Source of the DNA: Portulaca oleracea
Lineage: Eukaryota > Streptophyta > Magnoliopsida > Caryophyllales > Portulacaceae
Assembly: GCA_029582165.1 (NCBI GenBank)
Contig: CM055888.1
Span: 32,789,908 to 32,853,907, forward strand
DNA length: 64,000 bases
Direction of reading: 5' to 3'
The position numbers and the translations under genes were made by a program. This document shows positions 10,004-20,796 of the stretch, in pieces; within the stretch, counting starts at the first letter, position 1, and the number at the start of each line of letters is the position of its first letter. Under the pieces are notes generated by a model that saw only the letters and a program-made list of their open reading frames with translations, did no database searches and was not told where the DNA came from.

Positions 10004-10959
10004 AGGAGTGTGGTGCGGGCGGGAAAATGATGATTTTAGCTTGAGTTGGAACCTTGATACAAAAATCGAACAAAACTTGAACAATAAAGGAAGGATATGA
10101 CCTTGAGCTAGGTAATCCACAACTCTAGGCCTCCCACCCCACCATGATTATCATAGGTAATCCACTACATAATCACTAAAGGAATGACTTGCTAACACCA
10201 TCATTAACAAATGGATAAAGTAAGAACAAGATTTTGGGAGATAAAAGGGAGAAACCCTAACATTGCATTAGCAAATCATTCATAAAACATAAGCTGCCTA
10301 GAAAAGAGTGCTAAACATAGTATTTATACTAAAAACAAGATCACCAAAACGCAGCGCTTAAATAAACCGCTGAGGCGCGGCCGCTGTAGGTCGCGGACGC
10401 CGCTTTCGCCGCTCGTGGGGGCAACGAAGTTCTTCGCGGGCGCGAAGACTGCCTGTCACGGGCGTGACATTCGTGGCGAGGCCGCGTCGTTTTTCTGCTC
10501 CGTCCCCTGGCTGGCCAACTCGCAACGTCGTGGCCACGACGGTTTTAGTGGCGGACACGACGCCTTGGCCAGCACGTCTTCTCGGGCGTGAGTTGGCTGA
10601 CTCGGTCGTGACATGGTGCTGCTTGCCGCCGCTAGTCCTTCCGTGACTTCCAAGTTTCCATGATCAATCCCAGGCCCCGATCCTTCAGTGTTTCCTGTCC
10701 TGAGATGGCCCGGTATAACCACGAGGCCGATAGGGTTGGTAGGGGAAATCCCGAGCCTCTCGAAACCCCAGCATCAAACGAATCTCCTTAACCACGACAA
10801 CCCGATACTAATCAATCCACCCTTTGAAAAGGTGTAACGGTTCTTGAACATGCCCGGATGAACGGGTTTAGTGAGGAAATGTCGGGTCGGGCTTCTTCCT
10901 TCTTGTCAACATCTTCAAGCCCGGCTTTGGTGGCTCGGACTCGAACCCGATACGGTTCA
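10004..10959 (-). repeat. 5' LTR of the gag-only element
   Basis: Homologous to 5909-6917. The terminal base next to the primer-binding site is changed (AG instead of TG on the plus strand), while the outer end TTCA is intact. The TATA box lies at 10320-10328 on the minus strand. A perfect palindrome CGTCGTGGCCACGACG sits at 10526-10541, where the 3' LTR has a different but still palindromic sequence. Confidence 0.85.
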
Positions 10960-10964
10960 CATAC
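10960..10964. repeat. Right target-site duplication CATAC
   Basis: Matches 5904-5908 and directly follows the LTR end TTCA. Rejoining the flanks restores a continuous Tat A leader (..TTTGCATACCGGGCC..). Confidence 0.8.
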
Positions 10965-12124
10965 CGGGCCATTAATCGGGTCTTTTGACACGTTAGCACA
11001 AAGGCGACGGTTTAAGTAATAACTAGGATTCTTCCCTCGAGTCGGAGGCCACTTCTTGCGTGATGCACCCTACATCGCCAAGCATTTGGTCTCTCCTCTC
11101 CCCACGTTATACTCAAAGGGCTTACTTGAAGTTCGTTGAGCAACACATCACACTCCTTACCCACAGTTTTAAGGGTAAGGTGAACCAAGGCGAGAATGTG
11201 CGGTGGGACATGTAACCCAACCATAGTAATGCATGAAAATAGAGCCTTGGTTTAGGGTACCCTTCATGTTGAATGCTATGTGCTATGTGAATCCCTTCCC
11301 CTTTTCTTTTTGTAAAGAGTCGACCCTAATTTGGAGGTTTTGTTTTAGTCCATATAAAATTCATCGGGTTGAGAAAATGATTATTTATTAATTGGTATAA
11401 TTAAATCAAAGGCATTATGTTTAGCCCTAGTGGAAGGGCCCATTTATGTTTGAAAGTTAATTATTTTGAATAATAAATAAAAATTGACTCACGTTTGATG
11501 ATATTGTATGGCCCTTTACGAAATTCTCTTAACAAAAGTCCAAAAAATTAATTAAAGTCTAACAAAGTTGGTGGATAGCGTCTTAGACTGCATAATAGTC
11601 ACTAAATTTGAGTAAATTAATTTGTCAATTTAATTAATAAATCCATCACATTTATGGCTGACCCGTTGTTAGGCCCGACCATATTGGATTTGTCAATTAA
11701 GCCCATAAACTAATTATAACTCGCTTATTGTTGGCTTTACTCAATCCTTTACAATATCCATTTTCCTTGAGTAAAAACAAAGAGTAGAAAAAAGTATTTA
11801 AAAAAAGGGTTGTCGGTCTTGTTGAACATTATTCTAGTCCGCATTATAGCCAACATAGCTAGAGTGGTCTAAAGTTATTAGGTCAAGTTAAGGATTCTCC
11901 TTAAAATGGTTGGCCTGTGGGTTGGACCCGTCTGAATTGAGAAACACTGACTTGTATCTTTCCACTTGTGATCCGCTCGCTATGCGTGACTTTATTCAGG
12001 CCTTTATAATGTTCTGTTAATAGGTCCATATAGAGTTAGGTCATGCACTCCAAAAAAGTGGGTGAGTCCCTTGTGTCACCATATAAGCGTCAAGTCTGTT
12101 AAGGTCATATAGGTCTTTTAGAGC
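10965..12124 (+). other. Tat A untranslated leader
   Basis: No coding region supported. This continues the internal region after the primer-binding site, once the inserted element is removed, up to the first gag-like sequence. Long leaders between primer-binding site and gag are usual in Tat/Ogre elements. The second half is AT-rich. Confidence 0.5.
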
Positions 12125-14013
12125 ATGCATGCATCGAGTAGTATGTGTCGGAGTATGTCATCGAGTGTCATAACTTTGAATTTCCATGCAGGCATCATTG
12201 GTGATCGACTCCGAGCCCGCATCCGAGATCCGCGCACCGGCCGTTTGATTCCAAAGCCCCAGTACAATCCATCTGCAACTCGTGACTGCGTCATGTCCGG
12301 AGAATAATTCCAAGAGGTCCCGGTTAAGAGCACCGAAGTCAACATCATGAAAAATTTGGATGATCTCTACATCAAAATGCAAGGTCTGGTATTCGCCAGC
12401 ACTTTAGAGCAGGAACAAAAGATGGGAAAAAAACTGAATGAACAATAACAAGTGATGGATGGTACGCTGCAGGCCATCACCAAGATCAATAAAAACTTGG
12501 GGCTGAATACTGAAGAGGATGATGAAGAGGTTCATGGATATGACTCGGAACCTGAGTTCATTAAGATATCATCAGATTCTGGAGGGATATAGACATCCAA
12601 AACGAAGGATAATACTCTAGAAGTATCAAAACCTACAAGGGACCCCGTTGTCAAGGCACTTGTACAGAAACTAGAAAGCCTCACCAAGGCAATGAGCACT
12701 GTGCCGGCCTTTGCTGACAAGTACATGGAGGTGCCATTGCCTGTTCAACCAATTCTGAAGATAGCTGACAAGGTTGAGGTACCAACATCAAGTTCAAACC
12801 CTCTGAGAATCCCACTCACCATATTGAAGAGTTCACGAGGTTAGCACCGCTGAATGGGATTGATGTCAACATGTACTCCACAGTCTTCCCATCCACTTTA
12901 AATGGTGAGGCCAAAGTGTGGTACCATGCTCTATCACCGCAAGTCAAGGCCAAGTGGAATGAGTTATTCAAAGCTTTCATTAACCATTTTAGTCGTATCC
13001 AAAAGAAACAAGCTACGGTGGACGACTTGACCACCAAGAACCAACGGGACGACGAATCCTTTTTGGATTATTTTGAAAGGTGGCATACCAAGTTGTCCAA
13101 CATCAATGAGTCCATTCCTCTCCGCCTACAGCTATCTACTTTCAAGCAAGGGCTCAAGATAAGCCTATCTAAACACTTGGGATATCATGTCATCAAGGAT
13201 TTCGGCAACTTAAAGGACATTTGTGTTCAACTGGAAGCTATGCATAATGATAAGACTGCTACGCCTGGTTGGAAAGGGTCTAGCTCCAATAGGAGGGCTA
13301 CTAGTGAAGCCAGCCACCCTCCTAAAATTGTTGAGACTAACTCTATCCAGCGCAAGGGACCTTATGTGCCGAAGTACGAGACATATACGCCACTAGATGT
13401 CCCTTATTCTCAGTCTCTTGATCAATTGGTCAAGAGGGGCATTTTGGTTCTGCCTTTACCAAAAGAAGAAACGACAATTAAAGGCAAAAATTGGGATGCA
13501 AACCAATTTTGTCGCTATCATCGTTGCCGAGGACATGACACTGAGAAATGCTGGACTCTCAAGAATAAAATAGAAGATATCATAAGGGATTGGACGCTTT
13601 CGATGCCGAAAGTTGCTAAAAAGCCTAATAATCAGAATAACCCTATGCCCGAACATGCAAATGCCATCTTTTGTGGAGATTCAAGCTTTGACCCTTCCTC
13701 TTTGATTGTTGAAGAGGATCAACCTATCCCAGAAATACTTGAAATCCACGACGGTCTATTCATACATGGCATTTGGGACAGTGACGATGATGACGAGCAG
13801 GAGCATCCTGAGACAGAATGGATTGAGACAGATGAACCGACATTGGACGATATAGCATTTCTTACTCGGTCTCGCCGCCACAATAACAGAAACACCACCA
13901 AGCCAGTGGTTGTTTCTAACCCTACACCAATAGTAGGTAACGACAATCAGGTTCGTCCAGAAGATCCTTTTCTCGCTCAACTTAAGAAGACTAAAGCCGA
14001 GGTCACCATTTAG
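12125..14013 (+). pseudogene. Tat A gag
   Basis: Gag of a Tat/Ogre-type Ty3 element. The intact core is the 380-codon frame 12871-14013. It holds a retrotransposon gag domain (STLNGEAKVWYHALSP, then FINHFSRIQKKQATVDDL), a YTPLDVPYSQSLDQL segment characteristic of Tat gags, and a knuckle CRYHRCRGHDTEKC at 13510-13551, followed by an acidic tail. Homology continues upstream of 12871 in another frame (APLNGIDVN directly precedes), so the true start is earlier. The upstream part has a frameshift near 12790 and stops at 12305 (TAA), 12448 (TAA) and about 12590 (TAG). The frame ends with a TAG at 14011. Confidence 0.85.
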
Positions 14014-14049
14014 CAGCTCATATGTGCATCGCAAGCCCATAGACAGAAG

Positions 14050-14635
14050 ATGTTGGATGCCCTTACTGCACTAACAGTACCTCCTACGATGACTCCTGAG
14101 TCCTTAGTTCCTCATGTGACCACCCACCAGGAGGTCATTACCTTCAAAATTGAGGATCTACCCTATGGAGGAGCATCCCACAACAAAGCCCTATACCTTA
14201 CAGTGAAATGCTCCAACAAAACTATCCCAGTGGTTTTGATTGATAATGGTTCAACTACAAATGTGTGTCCTTGGAGGACAACACAAAAGTTAGGAGTAAT
14301 ATTTGGCTTAATATGGCGTACAACTCAGGGCTTACGACAATTCCCCTCGAAGGTCGATTGGATCAATAATATTGCCTATCACCACAAGCAATATCACTCG
14401 GAATATGGAGTTTGTAATGCTCGATATCCCAGCTTCCTTCAATTTGCTTCTAGGGAGGAAATGGCTTTATGAATGTAATGCTATAGCATCTACCTTACAC
14501 CGGAAGGTGAAAATGATGGTTCAAGGCCGAGTAATCACCATCTTGGGAGAACCCATCAATGTTGTCTTTACTCCCAAACAATCAACCCTTGAAGTGGAGC
14601 ATAGCTCGTTGGATGAAGAACTCCACAACTTTTAA
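14050..14635 (+). pseudogene. Tat A aspartic protease
   Basis: The first frame carries a retropepsin active site VVLIDNGSTTNVCP near 14230-14271. It then loses frame after about 14290. The C-terminal half resumes in another frame as MEFVMLDIPASFNLLLGRKW followed by YECNAIASTLHRKVKMMVQG, the conserved end of this protease in Tat elements. At least one frameshift therefore separates the halves. It would process the gag-pol polyprotein. It lies between gag and reverse transcriptase, as expected. Confidence 0.8.
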
Positions 14636-15059
14636 ATCGTGGCGATATTGAGCAAGGACGAAGTTCCTTTTGTCTTCGATCCCTACTCAAACCCCAAAGT
14701 ACATGCTATTCTCAAGAAACAAGGTTACTTTCTTGGATAGACAGTAGGAAAGAACCTGAAAAACTGAAAAACAGAATTCCTCCAGTAATCAAGACATTGA
14801 AACAAAAGGGGAGATTTGGCTTAGGGTACAAGCCAACTGAGAAGGAGGTCGATTTGTAAAAATGGCCATAACTGAACAGAAGAAGATGGACAATCCCCCT
14901 ACATTGTTCCAAACAATGCCTTATCCACTCACTTTGAATTGGTAGTTAATTAGGGAAGGTGATGACTTCCCCTACTAAGGGTTCCCTGAACCGTTCTACC
15001 TAAAGAACAAAGGAGTTCAAGTTGTTGGGTTAGAAGTCTTCAATGACTACTCCATTAAT
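14636..15059 (+). other. Tat A protease-RT linker, decayed
   Basis: Short pieces in several frames continue the polyprotein linker (for example DPYSNPKVHAILKKQGYFLG near 14680-14740), with numerous stops. No separate gene. Confidence 0.5.
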
Positions 15060-16699
15060 ATGGCTACTGTCTTTGTTCCCGCTTGGGACAAGCAACCACC
15101 ATTAGAATGGACTCATCTTGCTGGGAGCAACATCTTTGGCATGCTGTTTGGACAAGAAGCTGTCCAAGAGAAGTATGAGGCTGACGTTGTTATTGCTGCA
15201 TTATCCAACCCAAGCTTTGACCCAAGCTCTATGATCACTGAAGATAGAGGAGTTAAGGCGGTCTCGTGGGTTAATGCTGAGGAGAATAACTTTGTTTTAT
15301 CTGTAGGAGAGTCTGTTCCTAATGGCATAGAGTCATGACCTAAGAGTCTAGAGTCTGATGAGTCTGGTCTTGAGTCTGCTGGTGATGTATTCCTTTCAAC
15401 ATTCAATAAGATGAACATTTCTTCTTACTTTGATTCTTCTTTCCCCTCTTCCCTGAACTGGTGCGCCAATAATAATCTTGAATTTAGTGAACTTTTAAAA
15501 GAATTTACTAATGAACATGAGCACAAAATGGCGGTGTTGGAAGACACCATCACCATAAATGTGGGCACAGAGGAGCAACCTCGGGAGTTGAAGTAAGGTA
15601 GTTTGCTCACAACAGAAGAACGGGTAGCATTCATGGAGCTTCTCAAGGAGTTTGTGGACGTATTCGCATGGTCCTACGAGGACATGCCAGGGATTAACAG
15701 GGAGATCGCGGAGCACACCATACCTTTGCTCCCTAATGCAAAACCGGTTCGACAAAAGGCTCGGCGGATCAAACCAGAATGGGCTAAGAAGATCGAGGAG
15801 GAAGTGATCAAGCAGCTTAATGCTAAGTTTATCAAAGCAGTTCAATATCCCGAGTGGATTGCCAACATCGTCCCTGTACCCAAGAAAGATGGGAAAGTGT
15901 GCATGTGTGTGGACTTCCGAGACCTTAATAAAGCCAGTCCCAAGTATAGTTTCCCATTGCCTCACATTGATGTGTTGGTGGATAACACTTGCGGACATGA
16001 GCTCTTGTCCTTCATGGATGGATATGCTGGTTATAATCAAATCAAGATGGCAGAAGAAGATATGGAAAAGACCTCGTTTACAACACTATGGGGAACGTAC
16101 TGTTATGTGGGCATGCTTTTCGGTCTTAAAAATGCCGGAGCAACATATCAAAGGACCGCCAACACTTTACTTCACGATATGATGCATAGAGAAGTAGAGG
16201 TCTATGTAGATGACATGATTGTTAAGTCCAAAACAAGGGAAGAACACATACCCAATCTCCGCAAGTTCTTCCTATGACTTCGCAAGTATAAAATGCGGCT
16301 TAATCCAGCAAAGTGCACCTTTGGTGTTACCTCTGGGAAGTTGCTAGGCTATGTGGTTAGCCAACGAGGCATTGAAGTTGACCCTTCAAAGATAAAGGAT
16401 ATCCAAGATTTGAAACCACCCAGGACAGAAAAGGAGATAAGGGGTTCCCTAGGGCGAGTTCAATATATCAGTAGATTCAACTCAAATTTTACCATGACGT
16501 GTGAACTTTTGTTCAAGAAGTTGAAGAAGGGAAGTAAAATAGAATGGGATGATCAATGTCAAGCTGCTTTTGATAAAATCAAGGAATATTTGCAACATCC
16601 TCCAGTCCTCATGCCTCCAGTACTAGATGAGCCTCTACTCCTTTATCTTACCGTGACCAGCTCTGCAATGGGGGCTATGCTGGCTCAAAAGGTAAAAGG
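15060..16699 (+). pseudogene. Tat A reverse transcriptase and start of RNase H
   Basis: A linker (15060-15600) leads into the Ty3/gypsy reverse transcriptase at 15603-16277. It has the VPVPKKDGK and VDFRDLNKASPK motifs, FMDGYAGYNQI, and the catalytic YVDDM at about 16203-16217. After a TGA at 16276 the frame continues through the thumb and connection (GIEVDPSKIKDIQDLKPPRT) to the RNase H start TVTSSAMGAMLAQKVKG. There the sequence stops matching at 16699. In-frame stops are TGA near 15337, TAA near 15596 and TGA at 16276. The first RNase H Asp seems absent (SSAMGA), as is common in the Tat group. Integrase is missing because other sequence begins at 16700. Confidence 0.9.
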
Positions 16700-17715
16700 T
16701 TGTAACGTGGTTTTCGTGATCCGGTATTTGTCGTTCTCTCTCAAGGAGCAAAGGGCCTAGAACAAAAGTGACTGGATCTAGGTAGGGTTTAAGGTCACAA
16801 GGTATCAAAAAGGCTTTTGGGTGATAAACAGCAAAATCAAAACACAAACTCAGACTAAGGTTCGGTTGATATGGGAAAATGGGTGTCGGGAGATTTCGAG
16901 ATATAAAAGGTAATAAGAACAAGGGTTTTGCAATTAGGGAGTAACAAAATAGAAGAATCAAGTGGCCATCCCGTTAAAGAAAACCCACCGGATTTCATCT
17001 TTCGAGGATAGTCCGGATTAACTTCCTCAAAGCCCACCACGGACCCGGAGGGTTAAAGAAACGGGACTCCCAAGTTAACCTCCTTCCACTATCGTGGGTG
17101 AGCATTAACTATCCCATTTCCTATCTTCCAACACAAATGTTGGATGTATTCAAGAGCTTTCGATCCCGAATACATCCCACTTGAGGGAAGAATAGGAGTG
17201 GGAAATTGATTCTACTACTAATTACCTCCTAAACTTACTAACCCGAGCCAAATTAACCATTCACATCCTTAATTTCTCCCTAACCCAAAGAGTTCTAGCC
17301 TCTAATCATCTTAATTAACATACTAACAACATCAACAATTCCAACATTCATGATCAAAATAGAGAAATTAACTAGCAAAAGCAATAATCCAAGAATCACA
17401 AACACAAAACAATCCAATAGCAAACAGAGATTGAAATACTTAACAGAGCAAATTAAAAGAGAGTAGTGATTAAGAAATTCTCATTATATGATGATAATGG
17501 AATGGATGATCAAGAATGAATAAGACTCCAAGCTCCAATATAGAAAGAAATCTTCAGATCTTCAATAGAACTTCGATAGAATCCAATACAATTGCAATAA
17601 ACTTCCACTAATCACTCACTAATTAATATGAAATTTCTCTAATCCTCACTCTAATAGTGTTTTTCTCTCTAATCATCTGGCTCTAAGCTGCCCCCCTCAA
17701 CTAATCGTTCAAGGG

Positions 17716-17725
17716 GGTATTTATA
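17716..17725 (-). promoter_or_regulatory. TATA box of the 16700-18062 LTR
   Basis: The minus strand reads TATAAATACC, the same form as the Tat B LTR box. It lies downstream (on the minus strand) of the hairpin cluster. Confidence 0.6.
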
Positions 17726-17784
17726 CATAGCAAAAGAGGTTAGACAAAACGCAGCACTTCAAGCAACGAATCCGCGTGAAACCC

Positions 17785-18060
17785 CAGGAGACCGCAGGTG
17801 CAGTCCCCGGGAACGTAGGTGCGGTCCTACGAAGGTCCTTGGCGAAGTCTTCTCTCCTACGCAGGACAGCGGCTGTTGTCTGCAAGACCGCCTGGCCATG
17901 ACTCTTGTGCAAGTATCAAAATCACCGCAGGTGCTGTCGTCTAGACCGCAGGTGCGGTCTTTTTCGGGGCAATCACTCTTCAGGGCGTAGCGCCCGCTAC
18001 AAGGAGGGTAGCGGGTGCTACGGTCTTGATGCGCATAAATGAGCCTGGTAGCGCCCGCTA
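17785..18060. repeat. GC-rich hairpin cluster of the 16700-18062 LTR
   Basis: Palindromes with 2-4-nt centres: AGACCGCA-GG-TGCGGTCT (17943-17960), GTAGCG-CC-CGCTAC (17987-18000), GTAGC-GGGT-GCTAC (18008-18021) and GGTAGCG-CC-CGCTA near 18047-18060, plus decayed GACCGCAGGTGCAGTC near 17793. Two distinct stem families alternate. All lie 60-340 bp upstream of the minus-strand TATA box. Confidence 0.8.
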
Positions 18061-18332
18061 TCTGTAGGCCCCGGAAAATTCCCGTTCGGGGAAATTATTT
18101 CGGATGCGCTGCTTAAGTGACCTGGAGGCGACTAAGGTTGCTTAATCCTAAAATAAAGATATTTTTAGTTTCGAAATTCATTTTCGGGGGGTGAAATTTT
18201 ATTTATTTTACAAATTCTTTTATATTATTAAAATATCGCAAATTACACTAAAATAATTTACTAATAAATTTAGTACCGGCCCATTATTCCATCCGGGCCC
18301 AAGAAGTAGCAAATGGACCGCCATGGGACCCT

Positions 18333-18429
18333 AAAACCCGCGCGGGTTTTATGGTGCCATGGGCCAGGCCCTGTGCAACTTCGACCCAGAGAAGAGAGGG
18401 TGAAAATTAATAAAACCCGTGCGGGTTTT
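18333..18429. repeat. Two Tat palindromes near the LTR end
   Basis: AAAACCCGCGCGGGTTTT at 18333-18350 and AAAACCCGTGCGGGTTTT at 18412-18429. Symmetry extends outside each core with copy-specific arms: CCATGGGACC against GGTGCCATGGG around the first, and ATTAAT either side of the second, with outer CCCAGAGAA and TTCTCTTGGG. These lie downstream of the TATA box, unlike the others in this LTR. Confidence 0.9.
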
Positions 18430-19130
18430 ATTAATCTTCTGGCCCATTTTCTCTTGGGTGGCCTTAATTAGATTAATAAAAAAAAGTGGTACTAAATTAT
18501 TTATAACTATTTTTGTGCAATTATCATTTATTTTGAATAACCAAAAGGATTTATAAAAGTGATAAAGAGTCGCCAGCCCATTTAAGGAAATCGACAAACC
18601 ACAAAAGAATGAAAAAGTGACTCCGGTTTATGAAACCTGATTCTAAGTCCGGGGGTAAGGTTACGAATTCGAGAATTATAAGAATTCGAGAATTCACATG
18701 TTTAGAAAACAGACTCTACTAAAATCGGCATTAAAATGAAAAGGAGCAGGGAGAAGTTTAATTAATTTCACAAGATTATATTCTCATCATGCAAGATAAA
18801 AAATGATTTTTGGTTTACAAAATATGCATAAGTAATGAAAATAAAGTACAAATTACATGATTAAACAATAGCAACGACAGAAAAATGAAAACGAACCTCT
18901 TTGATTTAGGAGCCCGAATGCGCCGGTCGAGATTCTTGACTTCGCCTTGACTTGGTGGATGGAAAGGTGAGTATGAGGATGATGGGAAGGTAATATATGA
19001 GTGGTGATTTGATGAAAAGTTGGTAGAGTAAGGGTAATGGTAATATGAGAATGGATGTAATAGAGAGAGTTTTAAGAGAGTGAAGGTAGGATTATGATGA
19101 TAGTTGGTAGTTTGAGGGTGAAATGGAGGG

Positions 19131-19140
19131 GGTATTTATA
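19131..19140 (-). promoter_or_regulatory. TATA box of the Tat B LTR
   Basis: The minus strand reads TATAAATACC, followed by a long CT-rich stretch (about 19130-18900) like a retrotransposon leader. Confidence 0.7.
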
Positions 19141-19208
19141 GGTGAGGGAGATGAGGTTTGGAGGGACAATCATGGGGACACATCCCTATGACCATGCCAT
19201 GCAATCGT

Positions 19209-19482
19209 AAAACCCACGCGGGTTTTGAAAGTCAAGGCAGAAGTCTATGGCATGTGGGCTAAAATCAGGGGAATGATCAAGATATTGGCGCCATCTTTTG
19301 AAAGAGAAAACCCGCGCGGGTTTTATAAAACCTACACACGGATCGCTAACGTGGACGAGGCAAAACGACGCGCTTCAAGTTAAGGAAAACCCGTGCGGGT
19401 TTTCAAGTTGCTGGGCCGGGGCGCGCCTTGGGCTTGTCCTACTGCTGGGCCGTCTATGCTTATTAAAACCCGAGCGGGTTTT
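19209..19482. repeat. Four Tat palindromes upstream of the LTR TATA box
   Basis: Cores at 19209-19226 (centre CACGCG), 19307-19324 (CGCGCG), 19386-19403 (CGTGCG) and 19465-19482 (CGAGCG), spaced 79-98 bp apart. Flanks contain repeated TGGGCC/GGCCCA words. They occupy 69-342 bp upstream of the minus-strand TATA box. Confidence 0.9.
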
Positions 19483-19621
19483 GTTCCATGTACTGGGCCG
19501 CCTTTTATTATTGTGCTTGTGCCACTTATTGGCCCAACGATCCATCTTGGCATCCGGCCCAAATGTTTTATTGCACTTTTGATAAGTCGAGATTATATCG
19601 GTGCGAATCCCGGTGTCTACA

Positions 19622-19636
19622 GAGAGCCCCCACTTT
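19622..19636 (-). other. Polypurine tract of Tat B
   Basis: The minus strand reads AAAGTGGGGGCTCTC immediately before the LTR start TGTAGACACC, identifying 18063-19621 as a 3' LTR and fixing element orientation. Confidence 0.8.
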
Positions 19637-19763
19637 GATCGAGTCCGAATAGGAAAAAGGTCAAACTAGACTGAAATGATATCTGCTTAATGTCTGTCTT
19701 GATGTTGGCGGCGCTATTTTATATTGCGATCAAATGATGTTGCTGATGATGATATCGTCGGTA

Positions 19764-20300
19764 ACCTTTAAGTGGCAATCGTTGGACGATCGCGTTGGAG
19801 ACCTTTAAGTGGCATCCGTTGAACGACTGACGCTGAGGATGTCATCGGAGACCTTTAAGTGGCATCCGTTGGACGACCGATGCTGAGGATGTCGTTGGAG
19901 ACCTTTAACTGGCATCTGTTGAACGACTGACGCTGAGGATGTCGTCAGAGACCTTTAAGTGGCATCCGTTGGACGACTGATGCTGAGGATGTCGTTGGAG
20001 ACCTTTACGTGGCATCCGTTGGATGGCTGCTGCTGATGACATCATCGGAGACCTTTAAGCGGCATCCGTTGGACGACTGTTGTTGATGATGTCGTCGGAG
20101 ACCTTTAAGTGGCGACCGTTGGACGACTGTTGCTGATGATGTCATCGGAGACCTTTAAGTGGTGACCGTTGGATGACTGCTGCTGATGATGTTGTCAGAA
20201 ACCTTTAAGTGGTGACCGTTGGACGACTGCTACTGCTAACATCGTCGGAGACCTTTAAGCGGCATCTGTTGGACGACTGTTGTTGATGATGGTTCTCTTC
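19764..20300. repeat. 50-bp tandem repeat, about ten copies
   Basis: The word ACCTTTAAG or a one-base variant starts at 19764 and then at 19801, 19851, 19901 and every 50 bp to 20251 without a single indel among the full units. A typical unit reads ACCTTTAAGTGGCATCCGTT followed by GGACGACTGATGCTGAGGAT and GTCGTCGGAG. Position between polypurine tract and pol matches the known variable 3' untranslated tandem repeats of Tat elements, a source of plant satellites. Confidence 0.95.
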
Positions 20301-20521
20301 TATGTGGCAACCAGATGATGTTCGATCCCTTTTTAGCGGCGACCTGAAAATCACAAGAAAATTAAGTATTAATTTTACCTTCATGTGAAGAGGGTTCAAA
20401 CTTTTACCTGAACTTTGGAAAATCCTGGGCCGCAGTCTTAGGGCCATCAGATTTGTGTCGCATGGCTTTCTTTGAATGGGTCGTGAGGCCTTGGCCTGCT
20501 GATTCAGGCCCTAGCTGAAAT

Positions 20522-20590
20522 AAAACCCACGCGGGTTTTATAACTCCTAATGGCTGGGCCTGTAGAGCTCACAAAACCCACACGGGTTTT
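20522..20590. repeat. Two Tat palindromes upstream of the PMD promoter
   Basis: Cores at 20522-20539 (centre CACGCG) and 20573-20590 (CACACG), 207-275 bp upstream of the TATA box at 20797. GGCCC and GGGCC words flank the first copy symmetrically. Confidence 0.9.
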
Positions 20591-20796
20591 GGCTCTTTTC
20601 TTTTTTTTTTCTTCTTCTCTCCTCGTGAAGGGAATCAAAGTGGGGCCCAGTTCTTGTGTGGATGAGAAAGTGCCACACAGCTCGGTGTCCTCTTTGGGTG
20701 GCAAAGTGATGACCTTTGGATTTTCGACCAATGAAACGCAATTGGCATCTCGAGGCGGGTCCTAGACACAAGCGATTGATATTTACTCAATATTTC

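Larger units (their letters stand above)
5909..10959 (-). mobile_element. Complete gag-protease-only LTR retrotransposon
   Basis: A 5.05-kb minus-strand element bounded by a CATAC duplication, inserted in the Tat A leader. In element orientation it has a 5' LTR (10959-10004), a near iMet-type primer-binding site, gag with zinc knuckle, an aspartic protease, a short 3' coding remnant, a polypurine tract and a 3' LTR (6917-5909). Reverse transcriptase, RNase H and integrase are absent, so it depends on a partner for movement. The gag and protease motifs resemble chromovirus-type Ty3/gypsy elements. Similar gag-only elements are known in plants. The 3' end carries a 758-bp tandem duplication that includes a second polypurine tract. 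Confidence 0.85.
16700..18062 (-). mobile_element. LTR of a further element, 5' part truncated
   Basis: The sequence switches abruptly from Tat A RNase H to TGTAACGTGG at 16700. It has a minus-strand TATA box at 17716-17725, followed (toward lower coordinates) by AT-rich leader-like DNA. GC-rich hairpins lie upstream at 17785-18060. This is the layout of an LTR read on the minus strand, ending ..GTTACA at 16700. Its beginning is cut at 18062 by the Tat B LTR. A related piece lies at 4540-4780. No primer-binding site or polypurine tract adjoins, so it may be a solo LTR or a 3' LTR. Confidence 0.6.
18063..19621 (-). repeat. 3' LTR of Tat B
   Basis: On the minus strand it starts TGTAGACACCGGG just after a polypurine tract and ends GGGGCCTACA at 18063. 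The length is 1559 bp. It is homologous to the Tat A LTR at 4785-5772. It contains a TATA box at 19131-19140, a CT-rich transcribed leader below it, four palindromes upstream and two downstream near its end. The five bases at the inner flank are CTATC; the partner duplication is not in view. Confidence 0.8.

Noticed and set aside
19764..20300. Regularly spaced repeats like a CRISPR array
   Set aside because: The units are contiguous 50-bp tandem copies without unique spacers, in a plant retrotransposon 3' region.
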